Assembly: GCA_003584625.1 (NCBI GenBank)
Contig: AP017647.1
Coordinates: 792,603-856,602, forward strand
From: Methanothermobacter sp. MT-2
Lineage (GTDB): Archaea; Methanobacteriota; Methanobacteria; Methanobacteriales; DSM-23052
Direction of reading: 5' to 3'
Length of the DNA stretch: 64,000 nucleotides
Positions 8,940 through 18,533 of this stretch are shown here, in pieces. Both the position numbers and the translations under genes were made by a program. The notes under the pieces are model-generated. The model saw nothing but the letters and a program-made list of their open reading frames with translations, was not told the origin of the DNA and ran no database searches. How positions within the stretch are numbered: the stretch's first letter is position 1; every line of letters begins with the position of its first letter.

Positions 8940-9879
8940 GTTCTGATAATCTTTGTATCCTCTTTAACATGTTTGGGTGGGTTGAGAGCAGCTCCATTAT
9001 CCTAGCACCTGCACTTATCTTAACACCCCTATATTTTATCTGTTGCAGTTCGCCTTCACTTATAGTCCCGTTCATGTCAAGATCTACTTGGCGCAGATCC
9101 TCTACCTCAGCAGCTGCACGAGAAACATCATTAACAAAGAACGCCTTCAAACCTTCAACTTCCTTTATCTCATCCTCATCCGAAGCCGCGGATCCATAGA
9201 CAAGCTTGTAGAGTGCGCTTGCCAGTTTATGTGGTTGTCCACCTATCTCAACACTACCATAATCTGCGTAGTATTCACGAACCCTTGAAATGAACAAGAC
9301 TATCAATTGTCCAATTAGATATGCTACAAGTGCTAAGAGTCCTATAAGGCCCATGTCCCTGTTCCTGCTGAATATTGAGCTTATGTAGATGTAGTAGCAT
9401 ATTAGTGGTATTGCACTTACAAAGGTCATGACTATCATATCATCATGTCTTATGTGGGATATTTCATGGCCTAGAACAGCCCTAAGCTCATCCTCATCCA
9501 ATAGTCTTAGCATGCCCCTTGTAACACATACTCGTCCATCAGATTTCGTCCTACCAAATGCAAAGGCATTTGGCACATCTATATCAGCTATTCCAACCCT
9601 TGGTTTTGGTATGCCGGCCTTCATTGCAAGTTCTTCAACCATTGCATGCAGTCTTGGAGCTTCCTCTGGTGAAACATATTTCACGTGCATTGTGGCTTCA
9701 ACTATACTTGGCGAGATGAGATACTGTAATAGTATGATGCCAAGTCCTAGTAGCATGTAGAATAGTGGGCCTCCGAATCCCATCTTTGACCCTATCAACA
9801 TTAATATGGCGTATATTAACAGGAATAGGAATGTTGTGGCGAGAAACATTCTAAGTTTCAGTTTCCATGTGCCTCTCAT
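8932..9879 (-). CDS. htpX: HtpX-type M48 membrane metalloprotease with EF-hand-like loop
   Basis: The 315-residue protein has two N-terminal membrane helices (about residues 12-30 and 38-56), the zinc motif HEISH at 138-142, two further helices (150-170 and 178-198) and the third zinc ligand in REYYADYGS (Glu202). HtpX degrades misfolded membrane proteins. Residues 266-277 form a canonical calcium-type loop (D-x-D-x-N-G-T-I-x-x-x-E) followed by a helix, an insertion I do not expect in HtpX. It ends convergent with the signal-peptidase-like gene, overlapping by eight bases. Confidence 0.92.
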   Translation of the reverse strand: MRGTWKLKLRMFLATTFLFLLIYAILMLIGSKMGFGGPLFYMLLGLGIILLQYLISPSIVEATMHVKYVSPEEAPRLHAMVEELAMKAGIPKPRVGIADIDVPNAFAFGRTKSDGRVCVTRGMLRLLDEDELRAVLGHEISHIRHDDMIVMTFVSAIPLICYYIYISSIFSRNRDMGLIGLLALVAYLIGQLIVLFISRVREYYADYGSVEIGGQPHKLASALYKLVYGSAASDEDEIKEVEGLKAFFVNDVSRAAAEVEDLRQVDLDMNGTISEGELQQIKYRGVKISAGARIMELLSTHPNMLKRIQRLSELT

Positions 9880-9964
9880 TTTAGGTCATTACCTCCCTCT
9901 TTTTTTTGTTAGGTTGAATTTATGAATTTTTAGTATTTATAACTTTCTGTAACTAAAAAATGTT

Positions 9965-10675
9965 TTAGATTTTTATCCCGTTTCTCTTAAGTATTCTCTT
10001 AGGGTTATCCTTTAGGACCTTTTTAAGTTTCTTTTCTGGTATTCCAGCACCTAAACCTATTTGATATGCCACGTTATAGCTTATAAGATCTGCTGGATGA
10101 TGCGTGTCAGTGTTTATCACTAGAGAAGCGCCCACTTCCATCCCAACAGATGCAACATGCCCATTAGCAAGACAATGCCCACTCCTGGCAGTTATCTCCA
10201 ACGCTATATCATTTTCTCTTGCCATCTCAGCCTCATCATACCCTATAAGGCCAGGATGGGCTAATATGTCAACTTCAGAAGATTCTAGGGCCGCTCGATT
10301 AGTTCCTTTTAACACTGGTTCTACTATTGTTTCTCCATGGACTACTATAATCTCGGCTCCCAGGCGCCTGGCCTTCACAGCCAACTTATCTACTATCTCA
10401 ATAGGCGCGTGTGTAATCTCCGCACCTGGAATAACTTGGATATCCCAGTTTTCATTCACATCAGAAACAGCATCTATAAGATATTCTATAGTGTTTATGT
10501 TGGAAGCGTCTATATGGTCTGTTATGGCCACTGCCTCATGTCCGAGTACGCAGGCGCGTCTAGCAATCTCTGATGGTAAAAGTTCACCATCACTCAACAG
10601 ACTATGGGTGTGTAAATCTATCCTACCATTGATCATATTAAAGTATATTAAATCTTCAAGGGATATACTTTTCAT
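9965..10675 (-). CDS. PHP-domain metal-dependent hydrolase (histidinol-phosphatase-like)
   Basis: The protein shows the four PHP motifs: [11 protein letters not shown] near the start, [21 protein letters not shown], and [10 protein letters not shown]. These bind a trinuclear metal site used for phosphoester hydrolysis in PHP phosphatases and polymerase domains. At 236 residues it is a stand-alone PHP protein; homologues are often annotated as histidinol phosphatase family without proof of substrate. ATG 10675 is used; ATG 10636 ([11 protein letters not shown]) is close to where many PHP proteins begin and is an alternative. Neither has a clear ribosome site. Confidence 0.85.
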   Translation of the reverse strand: MKSISLEDLIYFNMINGRIDLHTHSLLSDGELLPSEIARRACVLGHEAVAITDHIDASNINTIEYLIDAVSDVNENWDIQVIPGAEITHAPIEIVDKLAVKARRLGAEIIVVHGETIVEPVLKGTNRAALESSEVDILAHPGLIGYDEAEMARENDIALEITARSGHCLANGHVASVGMEVGASLVINTDTHHPADLISYNVAYQIGLGAGIPEKKLKKVLKDNPKRILKRNGIKI

Positions 10676-10735
10676 GTTTTTTTTAGAGGATGTATTCCCA
10701 CAGTTTGACAGTCGACTTTTTAGTTTGAGATGCTT

Positions 10736-11176
10736 TTAGGTGGATAGACAAGTTGCAGATATGATGGTCCATTCTCCATTTTCTTTTCTGAGCTTAAACT
10801 CCCATCTTTCCACATTGGAATCTATGACCTTGAATTCTTCTGTGTATTCCGTAAAGTTTTCTGTTTCTGTGAATTCAATGTTTATACACTCATTTAAATT
10901 TTTTGTGACGTTGACTCTTATTGTTGCTTCGTTTGGGTTTGAAGAAATTATTTCCAAGTCTTCAGGAGTGAGAAACGTGGTATATTCATAAAAAGTGGAG
11001 CCTTCAGTAATTTCAGTTGAATTTGTCATATTAGAGTTTTTCTCTGCGAAGTAATCATTGATTTCTTGCGTTATATCCTCTTTGTCTTCTTCGGTAAGCC
11101 CAGAAGTCGCGCAACCTAAAATTGACGCTATCAAAATCAAAACCCCGATAATGTAGAGAGATTTCATCCAACTCAT
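10736..11176 (-). CDS. Predicted secreted lipoprotein, unknown function
   Basis: The N-terminus is a lipoprotein-like signal: a hydrophobic run followed by ILGCATSG, where Cys22 would be lipid-modified. The remainder (about 120 residues) is acidic, rich in Thr, Asn and Glu, with several N-x-S/T sequons, as in surface proteins of methanogens. The C-terminal part (RWEFKLRKENGEWTI) resembles a small beta-sandwich of the NTF2/DUF4878-like type, but this is a weak guess. It diverges from the pantoate kinase gene. Confidence 0.65.
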   Translation of the reverse strand: MSWMKSLYIIGVLILIASILGCATSGLTEEDKEDITQEINDYFAEKNSNMTNSTEITEGSTFYEYTTFLTPEDLEIISSNPNEATIRVNVTKNLNECINIEFTETENFTEYTEEFKVIDSNVERWEFKLRKENGEWTIISATCLST

Positions 11177-11245
11177 CCCCCCTATGTCTCGATAAAATAT
11201 TCCTGCATATATATTTTATGGAGAAAAACTTATCTTTCTAGTAGT

Positions 11246-12094
11246 ATGAAAGTTGAGGTATTTGTACCGGCTCATATAACAGGATTTTTCCAGATAATTG
11301 AGGATGATAACCCGCTTAAGATGGGTTCTCGGGGTGCTGGTGTAGTTATAAACAAGGGGGTTCGGACCAAAGTCAAATTTTCAAGGAGTGACAAGCAAAG
11401 AGTAATTGTTGATGGTGTGAATGATTTTATAACTTGGAAAGTGTTGGAAATTCTTAATGAGAGTTTTGAATTGCCAAGTTTAAAGGTTTATCATGAACTT
11501 GAAGTTCCAATTGGTTGCGGTTTTGGCGTTTCCGGAGCTTGTGCCCTGGGAACTTCACTAGGAATATCAAGGTTATTAAAACTTCCTTTAACTATTAATG
11601 GTGCTGCTTCAATCGCTCATCGGGCCGAGGTCGAGCTTGGAACGGGTTTGGGTGATGTTATCGCGGAATTGAATGGGGGTATCTGTCTAAGATTGAGAGA
11701 GGGCGCTCCAGGCCATGGAATAACCGATAGGATAATCCATGACCCATTATATGTGGTCTGTAAGGTCTTCGGGGAACTTGACACAGCCACAGTAATTAAA
11801 GATCCTAAGAGTAGGGATATGATAAATTTTATAGGGTCTGGGATGCTGAAAAGGCTGGTCTCTAATCCTAATCCAGAAAATTTTATGGGTTTGTCTTATG
11901 AGTTCGCAGAGAAAACAAAACTTTTAACAAGGAATGTGAAAGAACACTTTGAAATAATCGAAGAAGAGGTTATAGGGGCTTCAATGGCGATGCTCGGCGA
12001 TACAATATTCGCCCTTTCAAAGGAACCTGATACAAGCTTGGATAATCCCATCATAGCAAAAATAGATTCTAAAGGCGCCAGGTTTATCCAATAG
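11246..12094 (+). CDS. Pantoate kinase (archaeal CoA pathway, GHMP family)
   Basis: The 282-residue protein starts PAHITGFFQIIED and has the GHMP ATP-binding loop GCGFGVSGACALGTSLG (about residues 91-107), followed by AHRAEVELGTGLGDVIAELNGG and a C-terminal GASMAMLGDTIFAL strand. This pattern is that of archaeal pantoate kinase, which phosphorylates pantoate before condensation with beta-alanine, replacing the bacterial PanC/CoaA order. The downstream enzyme phosphopantothenate synthetase is not in view. It diverges from the lipoprotein gene with about 70 bases between starts. Confidence 0.9.
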   Translation: MKVEVFVPAHITGFFQIIEDDNPLKMGSRGAGVVINKGVRTKVKFSRSDKQRVIVDGVNDFITWKVLEILNESFELPSLKVYHELEVPIGCGFGVSGACALGTSLGISRLLKLPLTINGAASIAHRAEVELGTGLGDVIAELNGGICLRLREGAPGHGITDRIIHDPLYVVCKVFGELDTATVIKDPKSRDMINFIGSGMLKRLVSNPNPENFMGLSYEFAEKTKLLTRNVKEHFEIIEEEVIGASMAMLGDTIFALSKEPDTSLDNPIIAKIDSKGARFIQ

Positions 12095-12195
12095 GGGGGG
12101 AAATCAAATCCAAACTTAAATTATATATTATTAATCAAACCATATATTAACCGTTAGTTTCCCTTTCCTTGTAGAATAATGGTAGGAATCCTCAT

Positions 12196-12723
12196 ATGAT
12201 AAAGATAGTATATGATGTTGGAATTTACAGAAAGACTCTCAACGATCTTATAAAAGAAGATGATATTGTAGTGGAGATAGGATCCCATGTAGGCAGATCA
12301 ACAAGGATAATAGCAGAAAAAACCCGGAAAGGGAGGGTTATAGCAGTCGACAAAAGCCCCCAGGCATATGAGGCCCTGAAAAACCTTCAAATAGAATACC
12401 CCAACTTAAAGTTCATCCAAGGAGACGTCAGACTCCAAGAAACCCTCAAAAAAGTCCACGATCATATAAGATCCTGTGACGTTCTAGCAGTAGATCTTGG
12501 GGGCGGCCATCATCCAGACACAACATTCAAAGTATACTTTATATGGTCATCAACACTAAAACCCAGAACCTCAATTATAAGGAACAGGGGACTCCTAGAT
12601 TTCGCGAACTCCTCACAAATCGAAGAGGACATCTCATCAAATATGGGCTGGCTAGAATCAAGCAGCCATGGGGGAGTGCCTCCAAGACTAAAAGAATTCA
12701 AGCTCTGGTCTGAAAAATTATAA
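12196..12723 (+). CDS. Class I SAM-dependent methyltransferase-like protein
   Basis: The 175-residue protein begins with a Rossmann fold: VVEIGSHVGRSTRIIAEK (motif I), VIAVDKSPQAYEAL (acidic motif II) and FIQGDVR (motif III). The C-terminal half (SSHGGVPPRLKEFKLWSEKL) is atypical and no substrate-binding domain follows, so it may bind SAM without known methylation. It lies 18 bases before the AroA' gene on the same strand, and the conserved-looking placement suggests it is the first gene of the aromatic operon. Confidence 0.7.
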   Translation: MIKIVYDVGIYRKTLNDLIKEDDIVVEIGSHVGRSTRIIAEKTRKGRVIAVDKSPQAYEALKNLQIEYPNLKFIQGDVRLQETLKKVHDHIRSCDVLAVDLGGGHHPDTTFKVYFIWSSTLKPRTSIIRNRGLLDFANSSQIEEDISSNMGWLESSSHGGVPPRLKEFKLWSEKL

Positions 12724-12741
12724 AATTGGGAGGTAAACAAC

Positions 12742-13530
12742 ATGATAGGTAAAATGATTAGAATGGAAAGAATAATAAACCGCGAAACAGGCCGAACGGT
12801 CATAGTACCAATGGACCATGGAGTCTCCATAGGCCCAGTCCCAGGCCTACTAGACATGACCAGTATAATAGACCAGGTCGCCAGCGGAGGGGCTAACGCA
12901 GTCCTAATACACAAAGGGATAGTTACAACAGGACATAGAGGATACGGTAGAGACATAGGCTTAATAGTCCACCTTTCAGCCAGCACAAGCCTAGGACCAG
13001 ACCCAAACAATAAAGTACTCGTAACCTCAGTAGAAAAAGCCCTGAAACTCGGAGCAGACGCAGTATCAGTACACGTCAACGTAGGATCCGAAACAGAACC
13101 CGAAATGCTAGTAAAACTTGGGACAGTGGCAGAAACCTGCGATGAATGGGGAATGCCACTCATAGCAATGATGTACCCAAGAGGCGAAAAAATAGAAGAC
13201 GAACACGACCCAGAAGTCGTTAAACTCGCCTCAAGAGCAGGGGCAGAACTCGGAGCAGACATTATAAAAACCAACTACACAGGAGACCCAGACACATTCA
13301 AAGAAGTTGTTGAAGGATGCCCAGTACCAGTAGTCATAGCAGGAGGCCCAAAAGTCGAAACAGAAGAAGAACTCCTACAAATGGTCAAAGACTCAGTAGA
13401 AGCTGGAGGGGCTGGAGTAGCCATCGGAAGGAACATATTCCAGGCAGAATCACCAGCTAACATGACAAAAGCCATAGCAGCCATAGTACACAAAGAAATA
13501 GACGTTGAAGAAGCCCTCAAAATGCTATAA
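12742..13530 (+). CDS. aroA': 2-amino-3,7-dideoxy-D-threo-hept-6-ulosonate synthase (AroA')
   Basis: The 262-residue protein is an FBA-class I-type aldolase: [15 protein letters not shown] near the N-terminus, [15 protein letters not shown], the Schiff-base lysine in [10 protein letters not shown], and the phosphate loop [13 protein letters not shown]...[13 protein letters not shown]. It condenses L-aspartate semialdehyde with 6-deoxy-5-ketofructose 1-phosphate, the archaeal route into aromatic amino acids that bypasses DAHP. The aspartate semialdehyde comes from LysC/Asd encoded at 29-33 kb. AroB' follows after 18 bases. Confidence 0.93.
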   Translation: MIGKMIRMERIINRETGRTVIVPMDHGVSIGPVPGLLDMTSIIDQVASGGANAVLIHKGIVTTGHRGYGRDIGLIVHLSASTSLGPDPNNKVLVTSVEKALKLGADAVSVHVNVGSETEPEMLVKLGTVAETCDEWGMPLIAMMYPRGEKIEDEHDPEVVKLASRAGAELGADIIKTNYTGDPDTFKEVVEGCPVPVVIAGGPKVETEEELLQMVKDSVEAGGAGVAIGRNIFQAESPANMTKAIAAIVHKEIDVEEALKML

Positions 13531-13548
13531 ACGGGAGATGCAAAAAAT

Positions 13549-14673
13549 ATGAAATTTGCCTGGATAAAAACACCAGACATGGAATGGGAAGAGAAAAAAC
13601 CACTCATAACAACAGCACTCGAATCAGGCATAGACCACATACTAGACCGAGAAAACATCGAAAAAATACATAAACTCGGAAACATAAAAGTTATAGCCGA
13701 CGATGAAGACGCAGACATCATACTAGTAGGAGTCAACGGTGAAGGAGACAGCACACTACCACTACCCAGCAACCTAGAAGAATCAAAAGATCTAATGGCC
13801 GCGAAAAGCCTTAAAAGACAGGGCAAACCAATAGCAGCCTACGTGGAAATAAAAGGTAAAAGATATGAGGAACTCGCAAGACTACTCGGCAGAATAGTAG
13901 ACTATCTAATCCTAGTAGGAAAAGACTGGAAAATAATACCCCTCGAAAATATAATAGCAGACCTGCAAGGAGAAGACGTTAAACTAATAGCAGCAGTAGC
14001 AGACGAAGAAGAAGCGAAAACAGCCCTCGAAACACTGGAACATGGAACCGACGGAGTCCTAATAGAACCAGAAAACCCATCCCAGATAAAAAAGATAGCC
14101 AAACTAATCGAAGATATAAAAATGGGCTACTACGAACTCAAACCAGCCACCATAACAAAACTAGAACCATTAGGATCAGGTGACAGAGTCTGCGTAGACA
14201 CCTGCTCAATAATGGAAATCGGAGAAGGAATGCTCATAGGCTCATATTCACAGGGCCTATTCCTTGTTCACAGCGAATCCCTAGAAAGCGAATACGTAGA
14301 ATCAAGACCATTCAGGGTTAACGCAGGCCCAGTACATGCATATGTGATGACACCAAACCATAAAACCAAGTATCTCTCAGAACTTGAAGCAGGAGATGAA
14401 GTGTTAATTGTTGACAAGGATGGGAAGACGAGACCGGCCATAGTTGGCAGGGTTAAAATCGAGAAACGGCCCCTAATACTTGTGGAAGCCGAATATAATG
14501 GGATGAAACTTAGAACATTACTGCAGAATGCCGAGACAATACGTCTAGTTAACGATAAAGGCGAACCAGTATCAGTATCGGATTTAAAAGAAGGAGACAA
14601 GATACTAGTATATGTTGAGGAGGCTGCCAGACACTTTGGAATGGCAATAGAAGAGACTATAATAGAAAAATAG
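13549..14673 (+). CDS. aroB': 3-dehydroquinate synthase II (AroB')
   Basis: The 374-residue protein is the archaeal dehydroquinate synthase that oxidatively deaminates the AroA' product to 3-dehydroquinate. Visible family signatures are the N-terminal KFAWIKTPDMEWEEKK, CVDTCSIMEIGEGMLIGSYSQGLFLVHSE, and FRVNAGPVHAYVMTPNHKTKYLSEL. It is unrelated to bacterial AroB. The pair AroA'-AroB' with AroD at 7.7 kb and shikimate kinase and chorismate mutase at 33.4-34.6 kb covers much of the pathway in this one window. Confidence 0.94.
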   Translation: MKFAWIKTPDMEWEEKKPLITTALESGIDHILDRENIEKIHKLGNIKVIADDEDADIILVGVNGEGDSTLPLPSNLEESKDLMAAKSLKRQGKPIAAYVEIKGKRYEELARLLGRIVDYLILVGKDWKIIPLENIIADLQGEDVKLIAAVADEEEAKTALETLEHGTDGVLIEPENPSQIKKIAKLIEDIKMGYYELKPATITKLEPLGSGDRVCVDTCSIMEIGEGMLIGSYSQGLFLVHSESLESEYVESRPFRVNAGPVHAYVMTPNHKTKYLSELEAGDEVLIVDKDGKTRPAIVGRVKIEKRPLILVEAEYNGMKLRTLLQNAETIRLVNDKGEPVSVSDLKEGDKILVYVEEAARHFGMAIEETIIEK

Positions 14674-14687
14674 GGTGGGGTGAATCT

Positions 14688-15617
14688 ACGTATAGAGTCG
14701 AGATCATAAGCCCTAAGGAAAAGGATGAAAAGCTCGAAGAACTAGCAGATAAGGTATACTTTGAAAGGAAGGCTAACATTCATGGCGCTTGTGTCAAACT
14801 TTTAACAGATAATAAAAGCTTCAAAGAGGAATGGGAGGACAACTTCAAATTCATGAATGAGGACATCAGACCCCATGCCAAAGTATTTGCTGTTGAAAAT
14901 GGGGGAACCCTCAGAATATTCTATGAGCCTTTATCAAAGACTAGCATTGTTTTAAACTGTGATTATTATGGTTGGGTTAAGAGCATAGCCCTTGCCACAA
15001 TCGCCGACTTCTTCGAGGATTACCATTCAGAGCATAGAAGATATTCTGTTCATGGTTCGGCTGTAGATTGTCATGGACGAGCCCTTGCAATTATAGGACC
15101 GCCCGGCACAGGCAAAACAACACTCACATATGGTCTTCTATTAGATGATAGGTATAGTTATGTTTCTGATGACTGGTTTTTCACGCGCATATTCGAGAAT
15201 GGTATAATGGTATACTCATCAGAGAAAAACTCCTATATACGCGATGATATAGCAGAATCCTGGAGCGAATACAAAAACCTAATATTAGAAGTGAGCCTAG
15301 ATGAAAGGAAGAGAGGAATAGCTGATGTTAACAGGTTATTCAATGGCAGGATTAGAGAATCATCTAATCTTGAGGCCATAGTACTCCTTGAGAGGGATGC
15401 TGCTGATAAACCCTTCAGGAAACTTAAAAGCAGAGAAGCCCTAGAATACATGAGAGAAAATGATTTCTGCAACCCCCACCAACTTATAAGAGATGAGAGG
15501 AAATATAAGCTCAGATTAGAATTTTTCAAGGAGATATTCCAGGATATGGATGTTTACCTGCTTAACACCATTGAAACACCCCAGGAAAGCCTGGACAGGA
15601 TAAAAAACATACTATAG
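14688..15617 (+). CDS. HprK-like P-loop protein; canonical start appears lost (ACG at 14688)
   Basis: The P-loop GPPGTGKTTLTYG and the downstream VSDDWFF acidic motif resemble HPr kinase/PEP carboxykinase-type ATPases. The first ATG in frame is at 14853, but the frame is open and protein-like for 55 codons before it (YRVEIISPKEKDEKLEE..., then NIHGACVKLLTDN), with no ATG, GTG or TTG. A strong site GGGGTGA (14677-14683) lies four bases before ACG 14688 in this frame. I therefore place the start there, giving 309 residues; an ATG-to-ACG change or a base error are both possible. Function is unknown; it precedes thpR. Confidence 0.65.
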   Translation, partial: TYRVEIISPKEKDEKLEELADKVYFERKANIHGACVKLLTDNKSFKEEWEDNFKFMNEDIRPHAKVFAVENGGTLRIFYEPLSKTSIVLNCDYYGWVKSIALATIADFFEDYHSEHRRYSVHGSAVDCHGRALAIIGPPGTGKTTLTYGLLLDDRYSYVSDDWFFTRIFENGIMVYSSEKNSYIRDDIAESWSEYKNLILEVSLDERKRGIADVNRLFNGRIRESSNLEAIVLLERDAADKPFRKLKSREALEYMRENDFCNPHQLIRDERKYKLRLEFFKEIFQDMDVYLLNTIETPQESLDRIKNIL

Positions 15618-15627
15618 AGGCCAGACC

Positions 15628-16188
15628 ATGGAGAAGATAAGAAGTTTCCTCGCTATTGACATTGACAACTCCCTCAAAGACAAAATAATAGAAGTTCAAA
15701 GATCCTTGAGGGAAGCTGAGGCCCAGTTAAAGTTTGTAGAACCAGAAAACCTGCATTTCACCCTGAAATTCTTCGGCGAAACAAACCAAAAAATCCTAGA
15801 AGAAATTTCAAATATAATCAAAGAAAAAATAAAACCATACAAGCCATTCAAACTCAAAATAGAGGGTTTAGGGGTTTTCCCGAACAAGAATTATATGAGG
15901 GTTTTATGGCTAGGAGTCCAAAACCCTGAAGAATTCTCAGAAATCCAAAAAACACTCGACAAGGAATTCCAAAAGCTAGGATTCAGGAAAGAGAGAAGCT
16001 ATATACCACACCTCACAATAGCGAGAGTCAAAGGTGGAAAAAACAAGGACAGACTACGGGAGAAGATAGAGGAGCTAGCCAACACCAAAATAGGGGAAAT
16101 GCAAGTAAAAAAATTAAAACTTAAAAAAAGCGAACTCAAACCAGAAGGACCAGAATACACCAACCTCAAAACCTTCAAACTGGGATAA
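15628..16188 (+). CDS. thpR: RNA 2',3'-cyclic phosphodiesterase (2H family, ThpR/LigT)
   Basis: The 186-residue protein contains both 2H motifs, HFTLKF (residues 46-51) and HLTIAR (about 127-132), in the usual spacing. Family members open 2',3'-cyclic phosphates and can ligate tRNA halves with 2'-5' linkage in vitro. It lies ten bases after the HprK-like gene and four before the CCA-adding enzyme, so the RNA-end-processing pair is likely co-translated. Start ATG 15628 gives the standard N-terminus with RSFLAIDID. Confidence 0.93.
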   Translation: MEKIRSFLAIDIDNSLKDKIIEVQRSLREAEAQLKFVEPENLHFTLKFFGETNQKILEEISNIIKEKIKPYKPFKLKIEGLGVFPNKNYMRVLWLGVQNPEEFSEIQKTLDKEFQKLGFRKERSYIPHLTIARVKGGKNKDRLREKIEELANTKIGEMQVKKLKLKKSELKPEGPEYTNLKTFKLG

Positions 16189-16191
16189 AAC

Positions 16192-17562
16192 ATGGACTAT
16201 ACCAGAATACTCAAAAGAATAAAACCAACAAAAAAAGAAAAAGAAAAAGTCACAGACTTCGCCAAAAAACTAATCAAAACCATAAACCAGACAGCGAAAC
16301 AAAAAAATATAAAAGCAAAAGCCACACTCGTAGGATCAATTGCAAAGGGCACATGGCTTGCAGGAGAAGCCGACATAGACATATTCCTAAAATTCCCCCT
16401 AAACACACCCCAAGAAAAACTCAAAAAAGAAGGCCTAAAACTCGGCTACGAATGCATAAAAAAATTCAAAGGCCGGCCAGAAGAAAGATACGCCTCACAC
16501 CCCTACGTCACCGGCCACATAAAAGAATATAAAGTAGACTTCGTACCATGCTATGACATAAAAGACGCATCCCAACTCAAATCAGCAGTAGACAGGACAA
16601 TACTACACACACGCTACATCAAAAAAAACTTGAAAAAAGAACAAATAAAAGAAGTATTATTACTTAAAAAATTCATGAAAGCCATAAAAGCCTACGGATC
16701 AGAATTCAAAGTAGGAGGATTCGCAGGCTACCTATGCGAACTACTAATCATAGAATACGGAAACTTTCAAGGAGTCCTAAAAGCAGCATCCCAATGGAAA
16801 AAAGGTCAGATAATAGATATTGAAGGTTATGGCACCGGAAGAAACTTCGAAGACCCCCTAATTGTCATAGACCCAACAGACAAAAACAGGAACGTCGCAT
16901 CACCACTCACACAACAAAAACTTTCAGAATTCATAATAGCAACGCGCAACTTCCTAGAAAACCCAAAACCAGGATACTTCCAAGAAATAGAATATTCAAA
17001 AGACAAAAAAGAAATCCAAAAAAAATTCAAAGAAAGAGAAAGCAAATGCCTAATCCTAGAATTCAAAATGCCAAAAGTGCCCCCAGACACCCTATATCCA
17101 CAACTGAAAAAAAGCATGGACACACTAGTATCACACCTCTCAAGGGAAGGATTCAAAACGAACCGAAGCTCATATTGGAGCGACGAGAAAAAAAACGCCC
17201 TAATAATATTCGAATTCGAAACATGGAAACTACCACGCTACAGGAAACATATGGGCCCCAGGATCTGGTCAAGGAAGCATGCAAAAAGATTCCATAAAAA
17301 GTATGGTGACAAGATCTGGGTACAAGACGACCGCCTATTCGTAGAAAAGAAGAGAAAAGCAACCAAACCAGACTCCTACCTTAAAAATTTACTAGGGGAG
17401 AAAATAGAACAGCTAGGACTTGGAAAACACATAAAAAAACAACTCAAAAAGGAATACAAAATCCTTGACATAAATGAATACCTGAAGAATAGACAACCCC
17501 CAGAAGTCCTAGAATTCCTTGATGAATTCCTAAACCCGGGAAAACACCTCTTCAGATCCTAA
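16192..17562 (+). CDS. cca: CCA tRNA nucleotidyltransferase (archaeal class I)
   Basis: The 456-residue enzyme adds CCA to tRNA 3' ends. The nucleotidyltransferase core is visible as LVGSIAKGTWLAGEADIDIFLKF (residues 46-68) with the catalytic aspartates, then EYKVDFVPCYDI, and the tRNA-binding tail with FRKHMGPRIWSRKHAKRFHKK-like basic stretch. Four of the five tRNA genes in this window lack an encoded CCA and therefore need it. Its stop overlaps that of priS by four bases on the opposite strand. Confidence 0.95.
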   Translation: MDYTRILKRIKPTKKEKEKVTDFAKKLIKTINQTAKQKNIKAKATLVGSIAKGTWLAGEADIDIFLKFPLNTPQEKLKKEGLKLGYECIKKFKGRPEERYASHPYVTGHIKEYKVDFVPCYDIKDASQLKSAVDRTILHTRYIKKNLKKEQIKEVLLLKKFMKAIKAYGSEFKVGGFAGYLCELLIIEYGNFQGVLKAASQWKKGQIIDIEGYGTGRNFEDPLIVIDPTDKNRNVASPLTQQKLSEFIIATRNFLENPKPGYFQEIEYSKDKKEIQKKFKERESKCLILEFKMPKVPPDTLYPQLKKSMDTLVSHLSREGFKTNRSSYWSDEKKNALIIFEFETWKLPRYRKHMGPRIWSRKHAKRFHKKYGDKIWVQDDRLFVEKKRKATKPDSYLKNLLGEKIEQLGLGKHIKKQLKKEYKILDINEYLKNRQPPEVLEFLDEFLNPGKHLFRS

Positions 17563-18533
17563 GATTTTTCCTTCACAAAACCTGGAACCGCATCCCTCAA
17601 AGGATTGAAAGTTTCAAGATTTTTAACATGAGTACAGATCATGCTAACCTTTGAATGCAATGAACTAGGAAGCCGTAATATCCTCTTAAGGTCAATTGTA
17701 ACCCTAGCATCTACTAATTGAAGATTTAACTTCGCAACACCCCTCATAAGCCTCTCATATACAATAGGTCCTATAACACCCTTAAATTCACCCCAATCAT
17801 CAGATCTTATAAGATCCCTAGACTCTAAAATCTTCTTCATCGTCTGACGTGTTATATCCTCAATTTTCTCATCACCACTAAAATGTAAAATAATATAACG
17901 GCCCCTTTCAGTGAAAACCCTAGGATAACCCATATCAACCATAAAATGATCCAAACTACGTATACTACCATCCAAGCCAACATATGATAATTTTGGCACA
18001 TCTCCACCCACAACATACCTTAATATTTGGCCTCGAACCTCAGAACCCAATTCTAGGATAAGAGGATCCAAGACCCTTATATGGTAGCCTCGACCAGAAT
18101 ATATTATATGGATATCATCAAGGTCGAGATCATCCCTTAGCGTGTCTATGATCATCGCCACTACCTCCTTAGCCTGGTCTAGGCACTCTTCACATACATT
18201 ATCACATTTACAGGGTCTTACTGGCAAGTCCTTAGCGTCAACATCAAACACGAGCTCTGATGATATCCAACCTTCACGTCTCCATGGCCTCTTATATAAT
18301 GCTACAGAGGAGTAGGCAGCATATGGCGCTCTATATCTGAGAAATTTTATGAGAAGTTTTTCATCATGAAAGAACCTGTACCTGTCATTTGGGCCTTGGC
18401 CTGTATGGTCGAATCCGAATTCTCTAAGGTGGATGTTTTCCCTTATGAAATCTGGTATGTTTTCTATTTTCCATTCTCTTGTGTAGTATTTCCTTCTATC
18501 TTCTGGTGTTGCTTCTTGGAATATCCTTATCAC
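17559..18533 (-). CDS. priS: DNA primase small (catalytic) subunit
   Basis: The 324-residue protein is the archaeo-eukaryotic primase catalytic subunit. Seen are the metal-binding ELVFDVDAKDL, a zinc-binding cluster C-x-C...C-x2-C (PCKCDNVCEECLDQ), the IIYSGRGYHIRVLD nucleotide motif and VFTERGRYIILHF. It makes RNA/DNA primers with PriL. The gene starts inside the last 38 bases of priL, which implies coupled translation of the heterodimer. Confidence 0.95.
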   Translation of the reverse strand: MIRIFQEATPEDRRKYYTREWKIENIPDFIRENIHLREFGFDHTGQGPNDRYRFFHDEKLLIKFLRYRAPYAAYSSVALYKRPWRREGWISSELVFDVDAKDLPVRPCKCDNVCEECLDQAKEVVAMIIDTLRDDLDLDDIHIIYSGRGYHIRVLDPLILELGSEVRGQILRYVVGGDVPKLSYVGLDGSIRSLDHFMVDMGYPRVFTERGRYIILHFSGDEKIEDITRQTMKKILESRDLIRSDDWGEFKGVIGPIVYERLMRGVAKLNLQLVDARVTIDLKRILRLPSSLHSKVSMICTHVKNLETFNPLRDAVPGFVKEKS

